Below, piece by piece: positions 54,159 through 63,962 of a DNA stretch of 64,000 nucleotides; the first letter of the stretch is position 1; each line of letters begins with the position of its first letter. Position numbers and translations under genes: made by a program. Under the pieces are notes generated by a model that worked only from the letters and a program-made list of their open reading frames with translations, had not been told where the DNA came from and ran no database searches. Source of the stretch: Secundilactobacillus angelensis (GTDB taxonomy: Bacteria; Bacillota; Bacilli; Lactobacillales; Lactobacillaceae); assembly GCF_012641075.1 (NCBI RefSeq), contig NZ_JAAXLJ010000005.1, positions 62,001 through 126,000 of the forward strand, in the 5' to 3' direction.

Positions 54159-55340
54159 TTGACTGATAATAATGAAATTTTGAGAGTGCATGAGGATCAT
54201 ACTGGTGTCTTGGATATCCAATCCGACCTTGGTGTACATAATAAAACCGATTTAGGCAAAGCATATACGCCTGGAGTTGCAGTTCTTTCCAAGCTGATTG
54301 CCAAGCATCCGGAACTCAAAAACAAATATACGGTTAGCGGTAAATTAGTTGCGTTGATTACAGATGGTTCAGCTGTTTTGGGCTTAGGAAACATTGGCCC
54401 AGCTGGTGGTTTACCCGTTATCGAAGGTAAAGCCTTACTGTACAAGGATTTGGCTAATATTAATGCTATTCCAATTGCAGTTAACCAAGTATCGACTGAC
54501 GAAATCGTCAAGACCATTCAGAATATGTCGCAGTCATTTGCAGGTATTCATTTGGAAGACATTGCGGCACCAAAGTGTTTTGAGATTGAAGAAGCACTGA
54601 GTCAATCTCTGGATATTCCCGTGTATCACGATGACCAAGAAGGCACAGCCATTGTTGTTCTAGCAGGGCTGATCAATGCTGCCAAAGTTGTCGCTAAAAA
54701 ATTAGAATACCTCCACGTGGTTATTAATGGAATCGGTGCGTCCGGTTTAGCTACTGCTAAGTTATTGTATGCAGCTGGTATCACACACTTGACACTCGTT
54801 GATGTCTACGGGGTAGTTACACCTGATGACACTCGGTATAATAAGTACCAGCGCGAGTTTGCAGCCAAGATCAAGGCAAATAATGACCAAAAGAACCTGA
54901 AGCTGACAGACGTTATGGATGACCAGGATGTTTTCGTTGGTCTGTCTGATCAGCACTTGTTATCTGGTCATGATGTGCAACGGATGGCTAAGGATCCAAT
55001 CGTCTTTGCGTTGGCTAATCCGGTACCCGAAATCGAACCTGATGAAGCTGCCAAAGCTGGTGCAAAGGTTATCGCTACTGGTTCAAGTCAGCACCCTAAC
55101 CAAGTGAATAACATTTTGGCATTCCCTGGTTTATTTAAGGGCTTGCTTGCTAGCGGGATTACCCACGTTGATGCAAAGTTGCAGTTAGTGGTCGCTAAAG
55201 CATTAGCTAGCGTCGTTGAAACACCAACAGCTGAAGAAGTCGTTCCGGGTGTCTTCAATGAACGAGTAGTTGAAATGGTAAGCCAAGCTGTCGTTGATTA
55301 CAGCGATGGTGAGAAAGAAGAATTGATTACGGAGGCCTGA
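54159..55340 (+). CDS. citM: Malic enzyme / oxaloacetate decarboxylase of the citrate operon
   Basis: A 393-residue malic enzyme-family protein. Blocks are HNKTDLGKAYTPGVA, ITDGSAVLGLGNIGPAGGLPVIEGKALL, YHDDQEGTAIVVLAGLINA and the NAD-site INGIGASGLATAKLL. In cit operons of lactic acid bacteria this gene (mae/citM) decarboxylates the oxaloacetate from citrate cleavage to pyruvate. It starts at TTG 54159 after GGAAGGA; the frame upstream to 54114 has no better start. Its stop is 1 bp before citC. Confidence 0.9.
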   Translation: MTDNNEILRVHEDHTGVLDIQSDLGVHNKTDLGKAYTPGVAVLSKLIAKHPELKNKYTVSGKLVALITDGSAVLGLGNIGPAGGLPVIEGKALLYKDLANINAIPIAVNQVSTDEIVKTIQNMSQSFAGIHLEDIAAPKCFEIEEALSQSLDIPVYHDDQEGTAIVVLAGLINAAKVVAKKLEYLHVVINGIGASGLATAKLLYAAGITHLTLVDVYGVVTPDDTRYNKYQREFAAKIKANNDQKNLKLTDVMDDQDVFVGLSDQHLLSGHDVQRMAKDPIVFALANPVPEIEPDEAAKAGAKVIATGSSQHPNQVNNILAFPGLFKGLLASGITHVDAKLQLVVAKALASVVETPTAEEVVPGVFNERVVEMVSQAVVDYSDGEKEELITEA

Positions 55341-55341
55341 T

Positions 55342-56406
55342 ATGGACAATCAAATTGTCGATCTGTATCTTAGCAACCCCAAAGTAAAAGCGGACTGGGA
55401 AGCTTTCTTAACGAGTTTGAATATCACTAATTTCTCAGCTAATGAGGTCGATCAAATCGACTATACGATTGGTATTTATAACGGTGATGACCTTGTTGCC
55501 ACCGGCTCCGTTGCTGGCAATGTGCTGAAATACATTGGCGTCTGCAACAAGGGCGTGACCACGGGTTCCAGATTCAATGCGATTGTTTCGGAACTAGTGA
55601 ACCGTCAATTTGCGCAGCACGTTTATCACTTATTTGTGTTCACCAAACTCAAATATAGTGAGAGCTTCCAGCACATTGGTTTCAGCGAGCTGGCACATTC
55701 AGACGAGGCGGCGTTCTTAGAAACGGGAAGTCCGGATGTTCACGACTTTCTGGCTGAGATTCCGCGCGTTGATGGTCAGGACGACAAACAAGTCGCTGGT
55801 ATTGTCATGAACGCTAATCCGTTTACCCGCGGCCATCGTTACTTGGTGGAGCAGGCTGCAAGTCAAAACGACCTAGTCTACGTGTTCGTCGTGAATACGG
55901 ATGCTTCGTTATTTACCACCGCAGAACGGTTCCAATTAGTAAAGGATGGTACGGCTGACTTGGACAACGTCATCGTGGTTAATGGTGGCGACTACATGGT
56001 TAGCTACGCCACGTTCCCAGCCTATTTCTTAGCGTCACCGAATCAGGCAGTGACATACCAAACGACCTTGGACGCCCGCATCTTTCGGAACGTCATCGCT
56101 CCGGCATTGAACATCAAGGCCCGTTACGTTGGTTCCGAGCCGTTATCGCGGACAACCAATATTTACAACGAAGTGCTGAAACGGGAATTACCACCTGCAG
56201 TTGAGGTGAAGGTAATTGATCGTAATCAGGCACTCACAAGTGATCAGCAAGTGATCACTGCAACACAAGTTAGACAGCTCATCAAAAATGGTGAGACAAG
56301 CAGTTTAGCGGCCCTTGTGCCGGAGACGACTGCTTCGTTTATCCAGCATCATTTAACAACCCTACAAAAACGGATTCAGGAAGGAATGAACATTGATGGA
56401 AATTAA
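55342..56406 (+). CDS. citC: [Citrate (pro-3S)-lyase] ligase
   Basis: A 354-residue ligase that acetylates the prosthetic group of citrate lyase to activate it. A GNAT-like N-terminal domain (about 1-130) precedes a nucleotidyltransferase domain with IVMNANPFTRGHRYLVEQAA (HxGH-like) and DASLFTTAERFQLVKDGTADL. GGAGG is just ahead of the ATG. It overlaps citD by 11 bases. Confidence 0.95.
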   Translation: MDNQIVDLYLSNPKVKADWEAFLTSLNITNFSANEVDQIDYTIGIYNGDDLVATGSVAGNVLKYIGVCNKGVTTGSRFNAIVSELVNRQFAQHVYHLFVFTKLKYSESFQHIGFSELAHSDEAAFLETGSPDVHDFLAEIPRVDGQDDKQVAGIVMNANPFTRGHRYLVEQAASQNDLVYVFVVNTDASLFTTAERFQLVKDGTADLDNVIVVNGGDYMVSYATFPAYFLASPNQAVTYQTTLDARIFRNVIAPALNIKARYVGSEPLSRTTNIYNEVLKRELPPAVEVKVIDRNQALTSDQQVITATQVRQLIKNGETSSLAALVPETTASFIQHHLTTLQKRIQEGMNIDGN

Positions 56407-56689
56407 GGATACAGCCGTTGCTGGTACTTTGGAGTCATCAGATATTCAGATTATGATCTCTAAAGCTGCCGACGGAATTCAGATTGATTTACAGTCCGAT
56501 GTTGAAAAACAGTTCGGCGACCAAATTCGTCAGGTCATTACAACAACGCTTAATAACTTAGGCATTAACGCAGCTAAGGTAAAAGCGGTAGACAAAGGTG
56601 CGCTTGACTGTGTGATCAAGGCCCGTACGATTGCGGCAGCGCAACGTGCTAGTCAGACCACCGATCAACCAGCATGGGAGGTATTATAA
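56396..56689 (+). CDS. citD: Citrate lyase acyl carrier protein (gamma subunit)
   Basis: A 97-residue carrier subunit. Starting at ATG 56396 puts the prosthetic-group serine at position 14 (AGTLESSD), the position known for citrate lyase ACP, which supports this start over the TTG at 56393. GGAAGGA lies upstream, inside citC. Confidence 0.95.
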   Translation: MEIKDTAVAGTLESSDIQIMISKAADGIQIDLQSDVEKQFGDQIRQVITTTLNNLGINAAKVKAVDKGALDCVIKARTIAAAQRASQTTDQPAWEVL

Positions 56690-56690
56690 A

Positions 56691-57605
56691 ATGGCTGAAA
56701 ATGAAGAACGTTTACGTCGGACAATGATGTTTGTTCCGGGTAATAACCCAGCAATGGTGAAGGATGCCGGTATCTATGGCGCCGACTCCATCATGTTTGA
56801 CCTTGAAGATTCCGTTTCACTGTCAGAAAAGGATGCTGCGCGTGTCTTAGTATACGAAGCACTTCAGACCCAAGATTACGGCAATGCTGAATTAGTTGTC
56901 CGTGTTAACGGCCAAGATACTGAATTCTACGCCAACGATGTTAAGGCAATGGTTAAAGCCGGAATTGACGTTATTCGTCTCCCGAAGGCTGAATCTGCAG
57001 ACATGGTAAAACAGCTTGAAGCTGATATTTTAGCTGCTGAAAAAGAATTTGGCAGAGAAGTCGGTTCAACTCATCTGATGGCGGCGATTGAAAGTGCAAA
57101 GGGTGTGCTTAATGCACCTCAAATTGCTGCAGCTTCAGACCGGATGATTGGGATCGCTTTATCAGCTGAAGATTACACCACTGATATGAAGACCCACCGT
57201 TATCCAGATGGCGCCGAACTTGAATTCGCCCGTAACATGGTGCTTCATGCTGCCCGTGCGGCAGGTGTGGCTGCTTTTGATACCGTCTTTACCAACATGG
57301 ACGATACAGAAGGCTTCTACCGCGAGACAGAATACATTCACCAACTTGGTTTCGACGGCAAGTCACTGGTTAACCCTCGTCAAATCGAAATGGTTAACAA
57401 AGTCTACGAACCAACGCAAAAGGAAATTTTGAACGCTAAGAACGTGATCAACGCCATTGAAGAAGCCCGCCTTAAGGGTTCGGGTGTTATTTCAATGAAC
57501 GGTCAAATGGTTGACCGGCCAGTTGTTCTACGTGCGCAACGTGTAATGGGGCTCGCTAAGGCGTCCAACCTAGTTGATGAGGAGGGTAATTACATTGAAA
57601 AATAG
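56691..57605 (+). CDS. citE: Citrate lyase beta subunit (citryl-CoA lyase)
   Basis: A 304-residue TIM-barrel subunit that cleaves the citryl-thioester to oxaloacetate. The N-terminus is [34 protein letters not shown] with the metal-binding acidic residues, and later [20 protein letters not shown]. The start 56691 follows GGGAGG. It starts 1 bp after citD stops and overlaps citF by 11 bases. Confidence 0.96.
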   Translation: MAENEERLRRTMMFVPGNNPAMVKDAGIYGADSIMFDLEDSVSLSEKDAARVLVYEALQTQDYGNAELVVRVNGQDTEFYANDVKAMVKAGIDVIRLPKAESADMVKQLEADILAAEKEFGREVGSTHLMAAIESAKGVLNAPQIAAASDRMIGIALSAEDYTTDMKTHRYPDGAELEFARNMVLHAARAAGVAAFDTVFTNMDDTEGFYRETEYIHQLGFDGKSLVNPRQIEMVNKVYEPTQKEILNAKNVINAIEEARLKGSGVISMNGQMVDRPVVLRAQRVMGLAKASNLVDEEGNYIEK

Positions 57606-59133
57606 TGTTAATCGCGACTTACCAGAAGATGTTATGAAGGATTTAAATTATCAACCATTTGAATCCACCGAAATTGGTCACCCAGAGATTCAGCGGGTTG
57701 CCCCTAAAGTGCACGTTTCTACCGGAGACGACAAGGTTGTGACCTCAATCAAGCAAGTCATTAAGGATACGTTAAAAGATGGTATGACCATCTCTTTCCA
57801 TCACCACTTCCGAAACGGTGACTTTGTATTCAATATGGTGATGCGTGAAATTATCGATGCTGGTTACAAGGACTTAACCTTAGCACCCTCATCACTGACT
57901 GGTGTCATGAATGATTTAGTGATTGAAGCCATTAAGGCTGGTACCATTACTCACATCACCAGTTCAGGGATGCGCGGTTCACTGGGTGATTTCGTGTCAC
58001 ACGGCGGTTTAAAGAACCCAGTTATTTTCCGTTCACACGGTAACCGTGCCCGGGCAATCGAACACGGCGACATTAAGATTGACGTTGCCTTCTTGGGTGT
58101 GCCTAACGCGGATGCACTTGGTAACGCTAACGGTATGGAAGGTGACGCTGTCTTTGGTTCATTGGGTTATGCTTTAATGGATGCCCAATACGCCGACAAA
58201 GTCGTTTTATTGACTGATAACATTGTGAGCTACCCAAACACACCAGCTTCAATCAAGCAGACCCAAGTGGACTACGTGGTTAAAGTTGATAAGGTCGGGG
58301 ACCCTGATAAGATTGGTTCTGGCGCTACTCGTTTCACTAAGGACCCTAAGGAATTAAAGATCGCCGCTACGGTTAACGACGTCATTGTTAACTCACCATA
58401 CTTCAAGGACGGCTTCTCGTTCCAAACTGGTTCAGGTGGTGCTGCCTTAGCTGTTACCCGTTACCTGCGTCAATCAATGATCGACAACCAGATCAAAGCA
58501 TCATTTGCCTTGGGTGGGATTACTAAGCCAACTACCGATCTGTTAAAAGAAGGTTTGGTCGACAAGGTCATGGATGTGCAAGACTTTGACAAGGGCGCTG
58601 CCGATTCCATGCACACCAGTGCCAACCAACAAGAAATCGATGCTTCATGGTACGCTGATCCTGATAACAAGGGTGCCATGGTTGATCAATTGGACGTTGT
58701 GATCTTGAGTGCCTTAGAAATTGACACCAAGTTCAATGTCAACGTCATGTCTGGCTCCGATGGCGTGATTCGTGGTGCTATTGGTGGTCACCAAGATGCC
58801 GCAACGGCTAAATTGACCATCATTTCCGCACCACTAGTTCGTGGTCGGATCGCAACCATCGTGCCAGATGTCACGACTGTTGTGACACCAGGTGATTCTG
58901 TTGACGTTTTGGTTACTGAATACGGGATTGCAATCAACCCTAAGCGCAAAGATCTTCAAAAGGCGCTTGGCAACTTGCCTGGTGTGCCGGTTTACAAGAT
59001 TGAAGACCTCCAAAAGTTGGCTGAACAAAAAGTGGGTAAGCCAAAGCCGCTTGAATTCACTGACCGTACCGTTGCTATGATTGAATACCGTGATGGCTCA
59101 ATCATTGACACCATTAAAGAAGTTAAGGATTAA
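57595..59133 (+). CDS. citF: Citrate lyase alpha subunit (citrate:acetyl-ACP transferase)
   Basis: A 512-residue CoA-transferase-like subunit that exchanges acetyl for citrate on the carrier protein. Blocks are [36 protein letters not shown] and [17 protein letters not shown]. It starts at TTG 57595, 9 bases after GGAGGG inside citE. It is coupled to citE and followed by citX. Confidence 0.95.
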   Translation: MKNSVNRDLPEDVMKDLNYQPFESTEIGHPEIQRVAPKVHVSTGDDKVVTSIKQVIKDTLKDGMTISFHHHFRNGDFVFNMVMREIIDAGYKDLTLAPSSLTGVMNDLVIEAIKAGTITHITSSGMRGSLGDFVSHGGLKNPVIFRSHGNRARAIEHGDIKIDVAFLGVPNADALGNANGMEGDAVFGSLGYALMDAQYADKVVLLTDNIVSYPNTPASIKQTQVDYVVKVDKVGDPDKIGSGATRFTKDPKELKIAATVNDVIVNSPYFKDGFSFQTGSGGAALAVTRYLRQSMIDNQIKASFALGGITKPTTDLLKEGLVDKVMDVQDFDKGAADSMHTSANQQEIDASWYADPDNKGAMVDQLDVVILSALEIDTKFNVNVMSGSDGVIRGAIGGHQDAATAKLTIISAPLVRGRIATIVPDVTTVVTPGDSVDVLVTEYGIAINPKRKDLQKALGNLPGVPVYKIEDLQKLAEQKVGKPKPLEFTDRTVAMIEYRDGSIIDTIKEVKD

Positions 59134-59173
59134 TATCGTTTAAGAACTGTTATTCCCTGAAAGGACTGAGTTG

Positions 59174-59728
59174 ATGACCGCCATTTTCCAAACTGGTCAG
59201 CCGCAAGAAATCACTGATGTGCTTGAGAACCGTGACGCACGGGTGGCACTGCAGCAGCAATTGCTGACACGTTACCCAGACGAAACGTTGCTTGCCATCA
59301 AACTGAATATTCCTGGGCCAATTAAAAACAACCAACAAATCAAGCGGTTATTTACCGCTGGTATGCAACGCTTTTATGACCAGCTAGGGGCGCAGACTCG
59401 CCACTTTCATACGTTGACGCAATGGGACAAGCCAACTGGAAATGAGCTATTCATTACCGTTGAGCTTGATCCAACGGCAGCCAAACAGTTAGCCGTTGAT
59501 TTTGAAGATCACGATCATCTGGGGCGTCTATTCGACGTGGATGTTTTGCGAGCTGGTCGGGAGCGGGCATTATCCCGTTCGGATTTTAATTTGCCAGTGC
59601 GAAAGTGCTTAATCTGCAATCGTGAAGCAAAGGATTGTGCGCGCTCTAGACGTCATTCTGTAACTGAATTACAGGCTCGAATCAGTGAGATTTACACTAC
59701 TGAATTTGAGCCTACAGGAGGACGTTAG
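59174..59728 (+). CDS. citX: Apo-citrate lyase phosphoribosyl-dephospho-CoA transferase
   Basis: A 184-residue CitX that attaches the prosthetic group to CitD. Signatures are GRLFDVDVL and the C-terminal Cys-rich RKCLICNREAKDCARSRRHSVTEL. ATG 59174 follows AAAGGAC; a TTG at 59171 is in frame just before it. It is a separate gene, not fused to citG as in some relatives, and is followed after 2 bp by citG. Confidence 0.93.
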   Translation: MTAIFQTGQPQEITDVLENRDARVALQQQLLTRYPDETLLAIKLNIPGPIKNNQQIKRLFTAGMQRFYDQLGAQTRHFHTLTQWDKPTGNELFITVELDPTAAKQLAVDFEDHDHLGRLFDVDVLRAGRERALSRSDFNLPVRKCLICNREAKDCARSRRHSVTELQARISEIYTTEFEPTGGR

Positions 59729-59730
59729 GC

Positions 59731-60579
59731 ATGAATGACACTGAAAAAGACACGTTGGTTGGCGATGCTTTACGTGCGTTACTGTATGAAGTTAGCGTCA
59801 ATCCGAAACCGGGGCTAGTTGACCCGGTGTCTAGCGGCCCCCATCCCGATATGGATGTGTTTACCTTTATTGATAGTGCCATGAGTCTACGATTGTATTT
59901 CAACCAGTGCGTGACGCAGGGGACCACTTTTCAAGGCAATGATCTGAAAGAACTGTTCTTAGCTATTCGCCCCGCTGGAGTTGAGGCGGAAAAGACTATG
60001 TTCCAGGCTACTAAAGGCGTTAACACGCATAAGGGTGCAATCTTTTCTCTAGGTGTTCTAGTGACAGCTGATGCATATCAGAGTGCTCATAGCGAGTTCT
60101 CAACGCAGCAAATTGTTCAGTTAATGCTAAAGAATCTGACTGCTAACGACTTTAAGGGATTGGCTGATAAAGCGCCTGAAGCGTTAACAGCTGGTGAGAA
60201 AGAATATTTAACCTATGGTATTAAAGGTATTCGCGGTGAAGCTGAAGCGGGTTTTCCAACGGTCATGACCGTTGGGTTGCCAGCCTTGCGCAAACACCAA
60301 GGAACAATTAATCAGCGGCTGCTAGACACACTGATGACCATCGTGGGCAACAGTGTAGACACTAACTTAGTGAAGCGTGCTCAAACCAACGATATCGTCC
60401 ACTGGGCGCATCAGCAGTCAGAACAGTACTTCGCTCTAGGTGGCAGTCGAACGGCTCAGGGAATGGTATTTCTTAACGAATTAAACGAGATTTTTACTGC
60501 CCGCAACCTCAGTTTGGGTGGGTCAGCGGATTTACTGATTCTCACCATTTTTATGGGATTACGTGAGGGCATCATCTGA
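59731..60579 (+). CDS. citG: Triphosphoribosyl-dephospho-CoA synthase
   Basis: A 282-residue CitG that makes the precursor of the citrate lyase prosthetic group from dephospho-CoA and ATP. Blocks are EVSVNPKPGLVDPVSSGPHPDMDVFTFIDSAMSL, GVNTHKGAIFSLGVL and GIKGIRGEAEAGFPTV. AGGAGG precedes the ATG. It is the last gene of the cluster; a strong terminator follows and there is no citrate transporter gene. Confidence 0.95.
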   Translation: MNDTEKDTLVGDALRALLYEVSVNPKPGLVDPVSSGPHPDMDVFTFIDSAMSLRLYFNQCVTQGTTFQGNDLKELFLAIRPAGVEAEKTMFQATKGVNTHKGAIFSLGVLVTADAYQSAHSEFSTQQIVQLMLKNLTANDFKGLADKAPEALTAGEKEYLTYGIKGIRGEAEAGFPTVMTVGLPALRKHQGTINQRLLDTLMTIVGNSVDTNLVKRAQTNDIVHWAHQQSEQYFALGGSRTAQGMVFLNELNEIFTARNLSLGGSADLLILTIFMGLREGII

Positions 60580-60587
60580 AGACCGAA

Positions 60588-60626
60588 AAGAAGGGTCAAC
60601 GTTCATCGTGAACGTTGACCCTTCTT
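60588..60626. terminator. Bidirectional terminator between citG and pepO
   Basis: An 18-bp perfect stem, AAGAAGGGTCAACGTTCA with TGAACGTTGACCCTTCTT, has only 3 loop bases and a T-run. Confidence 0.9.
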
Positions 60627-60638
60627 TGTTGTCTTAAA

Positions 60639-62558
60639 TTACCAAATTTTAACGCGGTCTTCAGGTGCTTTGTACATCTTATCTCCTGGTTGAATATCAA
60701 AAGTACTAAAGAAATCATCCAGGTTTTGGACTTGAACGTTGGCCCGCAGTTTAGCTGGGGCGTGAACGTCGATGGACAGTAGCAGCTGTTCGCGTTCCGG
60801 AGTAGCTTTTTGGCGCCAAATCTTGGCCCAGTTCAGGAAGAAGGCGTTCAGATCGACATCGGGTTCACCCTTAGCGGCCTCTAACGCACAGCTCAGACCA
60901 CCACCGTCAGCAATGTTTTCGGATACAGTGAGCTTACCATTCACTTTTTGACCAGCGTATGGCAGACCATCAAACTCCTTGATCATGTTTTCGGCTAATT
61001 TGTGGAAATGTTCGTTATCTTCTTTGGTCCACCAGTTGTTCAGACTGCCGTTTTCATCAAATAACGATCCGTTGTTATCAAAGGCGTGCGAAATTTCGTG
61101 GGCGATAACTGCCCCGATGCCGCCAAAGTTTTCACTGGAAGACTGTTTGAGACTGTAGAATGGTGCTTGAAGAATTGCAGCTGGGAAGACGATGATGTTA
61201 TAGAACGGATGGAAGTAGGCGTTCACGGTTGAGGCACTCATTTCCCAACGAGTACGATCGACTGGTTGGTTCCAGCGGGCAAAATCGTCCTCATTCCGGA
61301 TGCGAGTAAAGGCCATCACGTTCGATAAGACACTGCCGCCTTCACTTGCAGGCGTTACTTTAAACTTACTGTAAAGCGGGTCAATTTTGTCTGGATAGCC
61401 AACTTGAATACCCAACTTGTCAAGCTTTAAGACGGCCTTTTCACGTGTGGCCTTGCCTAACCAAGTATTGTTAGCCAAACGCTTTTTGTAGACGTTGACC
61501 ATTTTAACAACCATGTCATGAACATCTTGTTTAGCAGCTTCACCAAAGTATTTACGGCCATAATAGTCACCAACGACTTGATCGAAAACTCCGGTAGCTA
61601 AGTCGTAAGCAGCTTTTTCTTGACTACGGGCTTCTTTTCGGCCACTCATTGCTCTGCCATATATGGTACTGGTTTGCCGCTGTTCTTCAGTTAAGTAGCT
61701 AGAAAGTCCCATCACTGTTTTGAACAGTAACCAGCTCTTCATCATCTCGAAGTTGTCATCGGTTAATAAATCACCCAATGCGTCAAAATAGGCAGGTTCG
61801 GTTGCAATGATCTTTTCTGGGGTACCGTTGACCAAAGAGGTAATGGCGGTACGTAAGTCGAGCTTATCAGTGCTACCAGCGATTTGATCGAGTGTCCGAG
61901 GGTTGTACATTTTACTGTAATCGGCGCCCTCTTCCGCAGACTTAACGTGGGGTGCGATTAATTTATCAAATGCAGTTGCCTGTTCAATAATGGTTTGAGC
62001 TTCGGCTTCTTCATAACCAGCCTGCTGGAATAATTGAGCCATCATCTTTTGCAGGACGGGCATTAATTGTTTAGCAGCCTGATTGTCCTTATCATAATAG
62101 GTTTTATCGGGCAAGAACAGGCGCGGACCACTAGCAAATAAAGCGTACTTAGTGGAGTCTTTCATGTCAGAATCAATATCAAGTGAAAATGGGGTTGGCA
62201 GACCGCTTAAAATCCAATCAGCCAACTGATCACTAAGGTCATGATAGTTCTTGAGGGCTTCGATGCGGTCAAGGTAAGGCTTTAAAGGTGCGCTGCCATC
62301 TTTTTCACGCTTATTGAAGTCACTAACCAGTTCATAAAACTGCTTAAATTCGCTCATTTCAGCATTTTCAGGTTTTAACTTGCCGGCTAATAAGTCCTTA
62401 AAGTCAGCCATTAAGGTTTTCTCAATCCCGTCTGAAAGGTCAGTAAAACCACCAGTAGTGGAGTGATCACCAGGAATCGTAGCTGTTTTAAGCCACTCGC
62501 CATTTACCGCGTCGTATAGATCCGTTTTGATTAAACTCTGATCAATTTTATCTGCCAT
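60639..62558 (-). CDS. pepO: Neutral endopeptidase, M13 family
   Basis: A 639-residue intracellular M13 metallopeptidase that cuts oligopeptides. The zinc motif is VIAHEISHAFDNNGSLFDENG with His residues and catalytic Glu, the third ligand is in ENIADGGGLSCAL, and the substrate block NAYFHPFYNIIVFPAAILQAPFY is present. No signal peptide. The start 62558 follows GGAGGT by 6 bases; the frame is open upstream to 62594 without such a site. Confidence 0.95.
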   Translation of the reverse strand: MADKIDQSLIKTDLYDAVNGEWLKTATIPGDHSTTGGFTDLSDGIEKTLMADFKDLLAGKLKPENAEMSEFKQFYELVSDFNKREKDGSAPLKPYLDRIEALKNYHDLSDQLADWILSGLPTPFSLDIDSDMKDSTKYALFASGPRLFLPDKTYYDKDNQAAKQLMPVLQKMMAQLFQQAGYEEAEAQTIIEQATAFDKLIAPHVKSAEEGADYSKMYNPRTLDQIAGSTDKLDLRTAITSLVNGTPEKIIATEPAYFDALGDLLTDDNFEMMKSWLLFKTVMGLSSYLTEEQRQTSTIYGRAMSGRKEARSQEKAAYDLATGVFDQVVGDYYGRKYFGEAAKQDVHDMVVKMVNVYKKRLANNTWLGKATREKAVLKLDKLGIQVGYPDKIDPLYSKFKVTPASEGGSVLSNVMAFTRIRNEDDFARWNQPVDRTRWEMSASTVNAYFHPFYNIIVFPAAILQAPFYSLKQSSSENFGGIGAVIAHEISHAFDNNGSLFDENGSLNNWWTKEDNEHFHKLAENMIKEFDGLPYAGQKVNGKLTVSENIADGGGLSCALEAAKGEPDVDLNAFFLNWAKIWRQKATPEREQLLLSIDVHAPAKLRANVQVQNLDDFFSTFDIQPGDKMYKAPEDRVKIW

Positions 62559-62800
62559 TTGATAACCTCCATCTTGTATGTAAACTGTTTTCATTATACT
62601 GCTACGCTGACTAGTTTGACACCAAATGTAATGGTGAATTACCCGCCGCTAAAGTCACCAGCGTTTAACTGCGATATTGCTTTTAGAATATCACTAGCAA
62701 ACGTATGTTCTCATTATACTATATCTCAACCAGATTACCAGCTCACGATGCAAGAAAAAGCAATTCATGACTTCCTCGACTTCAATATAGCCTAATCGAG
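62559..62800. other. Upstream region of pepO with two similar -10 elements
   Basis: Two minus-strand TATAAT boxes lie at 62593-62598 and 62713-62718, each within the shared context TTNTCATTATACT (plus strand). The first is about 35 bp before the pepO start, the second 120 bp further. Clear -35 boxes are not seen. An open stretch on the plus strand here has no ribosome site and is not called. Confidence 0.45.
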
Positions 62801-62910
62801 CGTCAAAACTCAGATTCCGGCCATGCAATACAAATAAGACTAATCCCGACAAAGTACAACGGGATTAGTCTTATTTGTGTTACACTCTGGAATCAACCGA
62901 GTTTTGTCAC
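62801..62910 (-). repeat. Hairpin element family B, copy 2
   Basis: Read on the minus strand it begins GTGACAAAACTCGG and ends GGCCGGAATCTGAGTTTTG, matching copy 1 at 19401 in its outer parts. The inner stem ACAAATAAGACTAATCCCG pairs with CGGGATTAGTCTTATTTGT and is unrelated in sequence to that of copy 1. Confidence 0.82.
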
Positions 62911-62999
62911 TCACTCTGCCAATTTATTATTCACGCGCGACTTCAGTTTGGTAACAACCCAACGAATCGTAAGTTGAGCTTCAGAAAGTTGGTTTCTGT

Positions 63000-63224
63000 T
63001 TAAATTTTCCACCAGTTTTTTTCGATCACAGTGACGTCGCTTAGTTCATCTAAGTCAAATTTTTCGATGTCCCCGTTGTGTGTCAGATAAAATACACCGT
63101 GATTTGGTGACGTGTTGACCATTCCAGTGATTGCTTTAGAAGGGCTTAAGCTCAGCTTGATGACCCAGTTATGGTGGTAGGCTTCTTTAATAGTTGATAA
63201 TAAATTGTTAGTTGTTTCTTGCAT
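63000..63224 (-). CDS. Small hypothetical protein, 74 residues
   Basis: GGGGGA lies at a good distance from the ATG. The protein (MQETTNNLLSTIKEAYHHNWVIKLSL, ending VTVIEKNWWKI) looks like a small beta-barrel with a helical start; the middle is GVFYLTHNGDIEKFDLDELSDV. It has no known domain to me. It is a single gene that diverges from the stress protein gene. Confidence 0.7.
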   Translation of the reverse strand: MQETTNNLLSTIKEAYHHNWVIKLSLSPSKAITGMVNTSPNHGVFYLTHNGDIEKFDLDELSDVTVIEKNWWKI

Positions 63225-63470
63225 TGATAATCCCCCCGATTTGAAAACTCATGATTCATTATAGGGAGCTAAAATTTGGAATTCAATCTTGACATTTCGA
63301 CCAGGTAAAGTGACGTACTGTTGCGTTAGGATTTACAAGCAGAAAAAAATTTGACCACAATTTTCATGAAAACGGGGCTGAAAATTATTGGTTGATTTGA
63401 GTACGTATTTCTACGTTAGCGCTTTCAAATGTGGTAGCATAAAACTAAATAAGTAGTGGAGGTGTCGCTT

Positions 63471-63899
63471 ATGTTTGAGAAAATTTTGGTGCCTGTTGAT
63501 GGTAGTGAAAATGCTTACCGGGCACTTGATGCAGCGGTTGACATTGCTAAACATTATGAGTCCAAAATCACGGTAGTTGCAGTGGCCAATGACCAGAGCT
63601 ACACCCAGTACGGCGCGATTTTTGGTGACGACATTATGGCACATATGAAGCAACAGGCTGAGGAGACGTTGAAGACTGCCAAGGCCCGAGCGAAGGATGC
63701 CGGCGTAGACGTTGAGACGGACTTCGAGGTTGGAATCCCCAAACAAGCCATTTCCGAAACATTACCAGACTTGCTTGATACCACTTTGACGGTGATTGGC
63801 AAGTCAGGTGTTCACGGCTTGAATCGAGCAATCATGGGCTCGACCACCGGGTATGTTGTTCGCCGCTCCATCACACCGGTACTGGTTGTGGGCGAGTAA
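63471..63899 (+). CDS. Universal stress protein UspA family
   Basis: A 142-residue UspA protein: MFEKILVPVDGSENAYRALDAAVDIAK at the start and the ATP-binding GKSGVHGLNRAIMGSTTGYVVRRS at the end, so likely an ATP-binding member. The start 63471 follows GGAGGT; an in-frame GTG at 63456 overlaps this site. A hairpin follows the stop. Confidence 0.93.
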   Translation: MFEKILVPVDGSENAYRALDAAVDIAKHYESKITVVAVANDQSYTQYGAIFGDDIMAHMKQQAEETLKTAKARAKDAGVDVETDFEVGIPKQAISETLPDLLDTTLTVIGKSGVHGLNRAIMGSTTGYVVRRSITPVLVVGE

Positions 63900-63922
63900 A
63901 CTTATTTAACAGTCAGATAAAG

Positions 63923-63962
63923 AAGCATGCACTTTGTGAGTTTAGACAGCGCATGCTTTTTG
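63923..63962. terminator. Terminator of the stress protein gene
   Basis: AAGCATGC pairs with GCATGCTT around a 20-base loop, followed by TTTTG. Confidence 0.65.

Noticed and set aside
62559-62795. 78-residue plus-strand open frame upstream of pepO
   Set aside because: No ribosome binding site, and it overlaps the pepO promoter region; probably non-coding.
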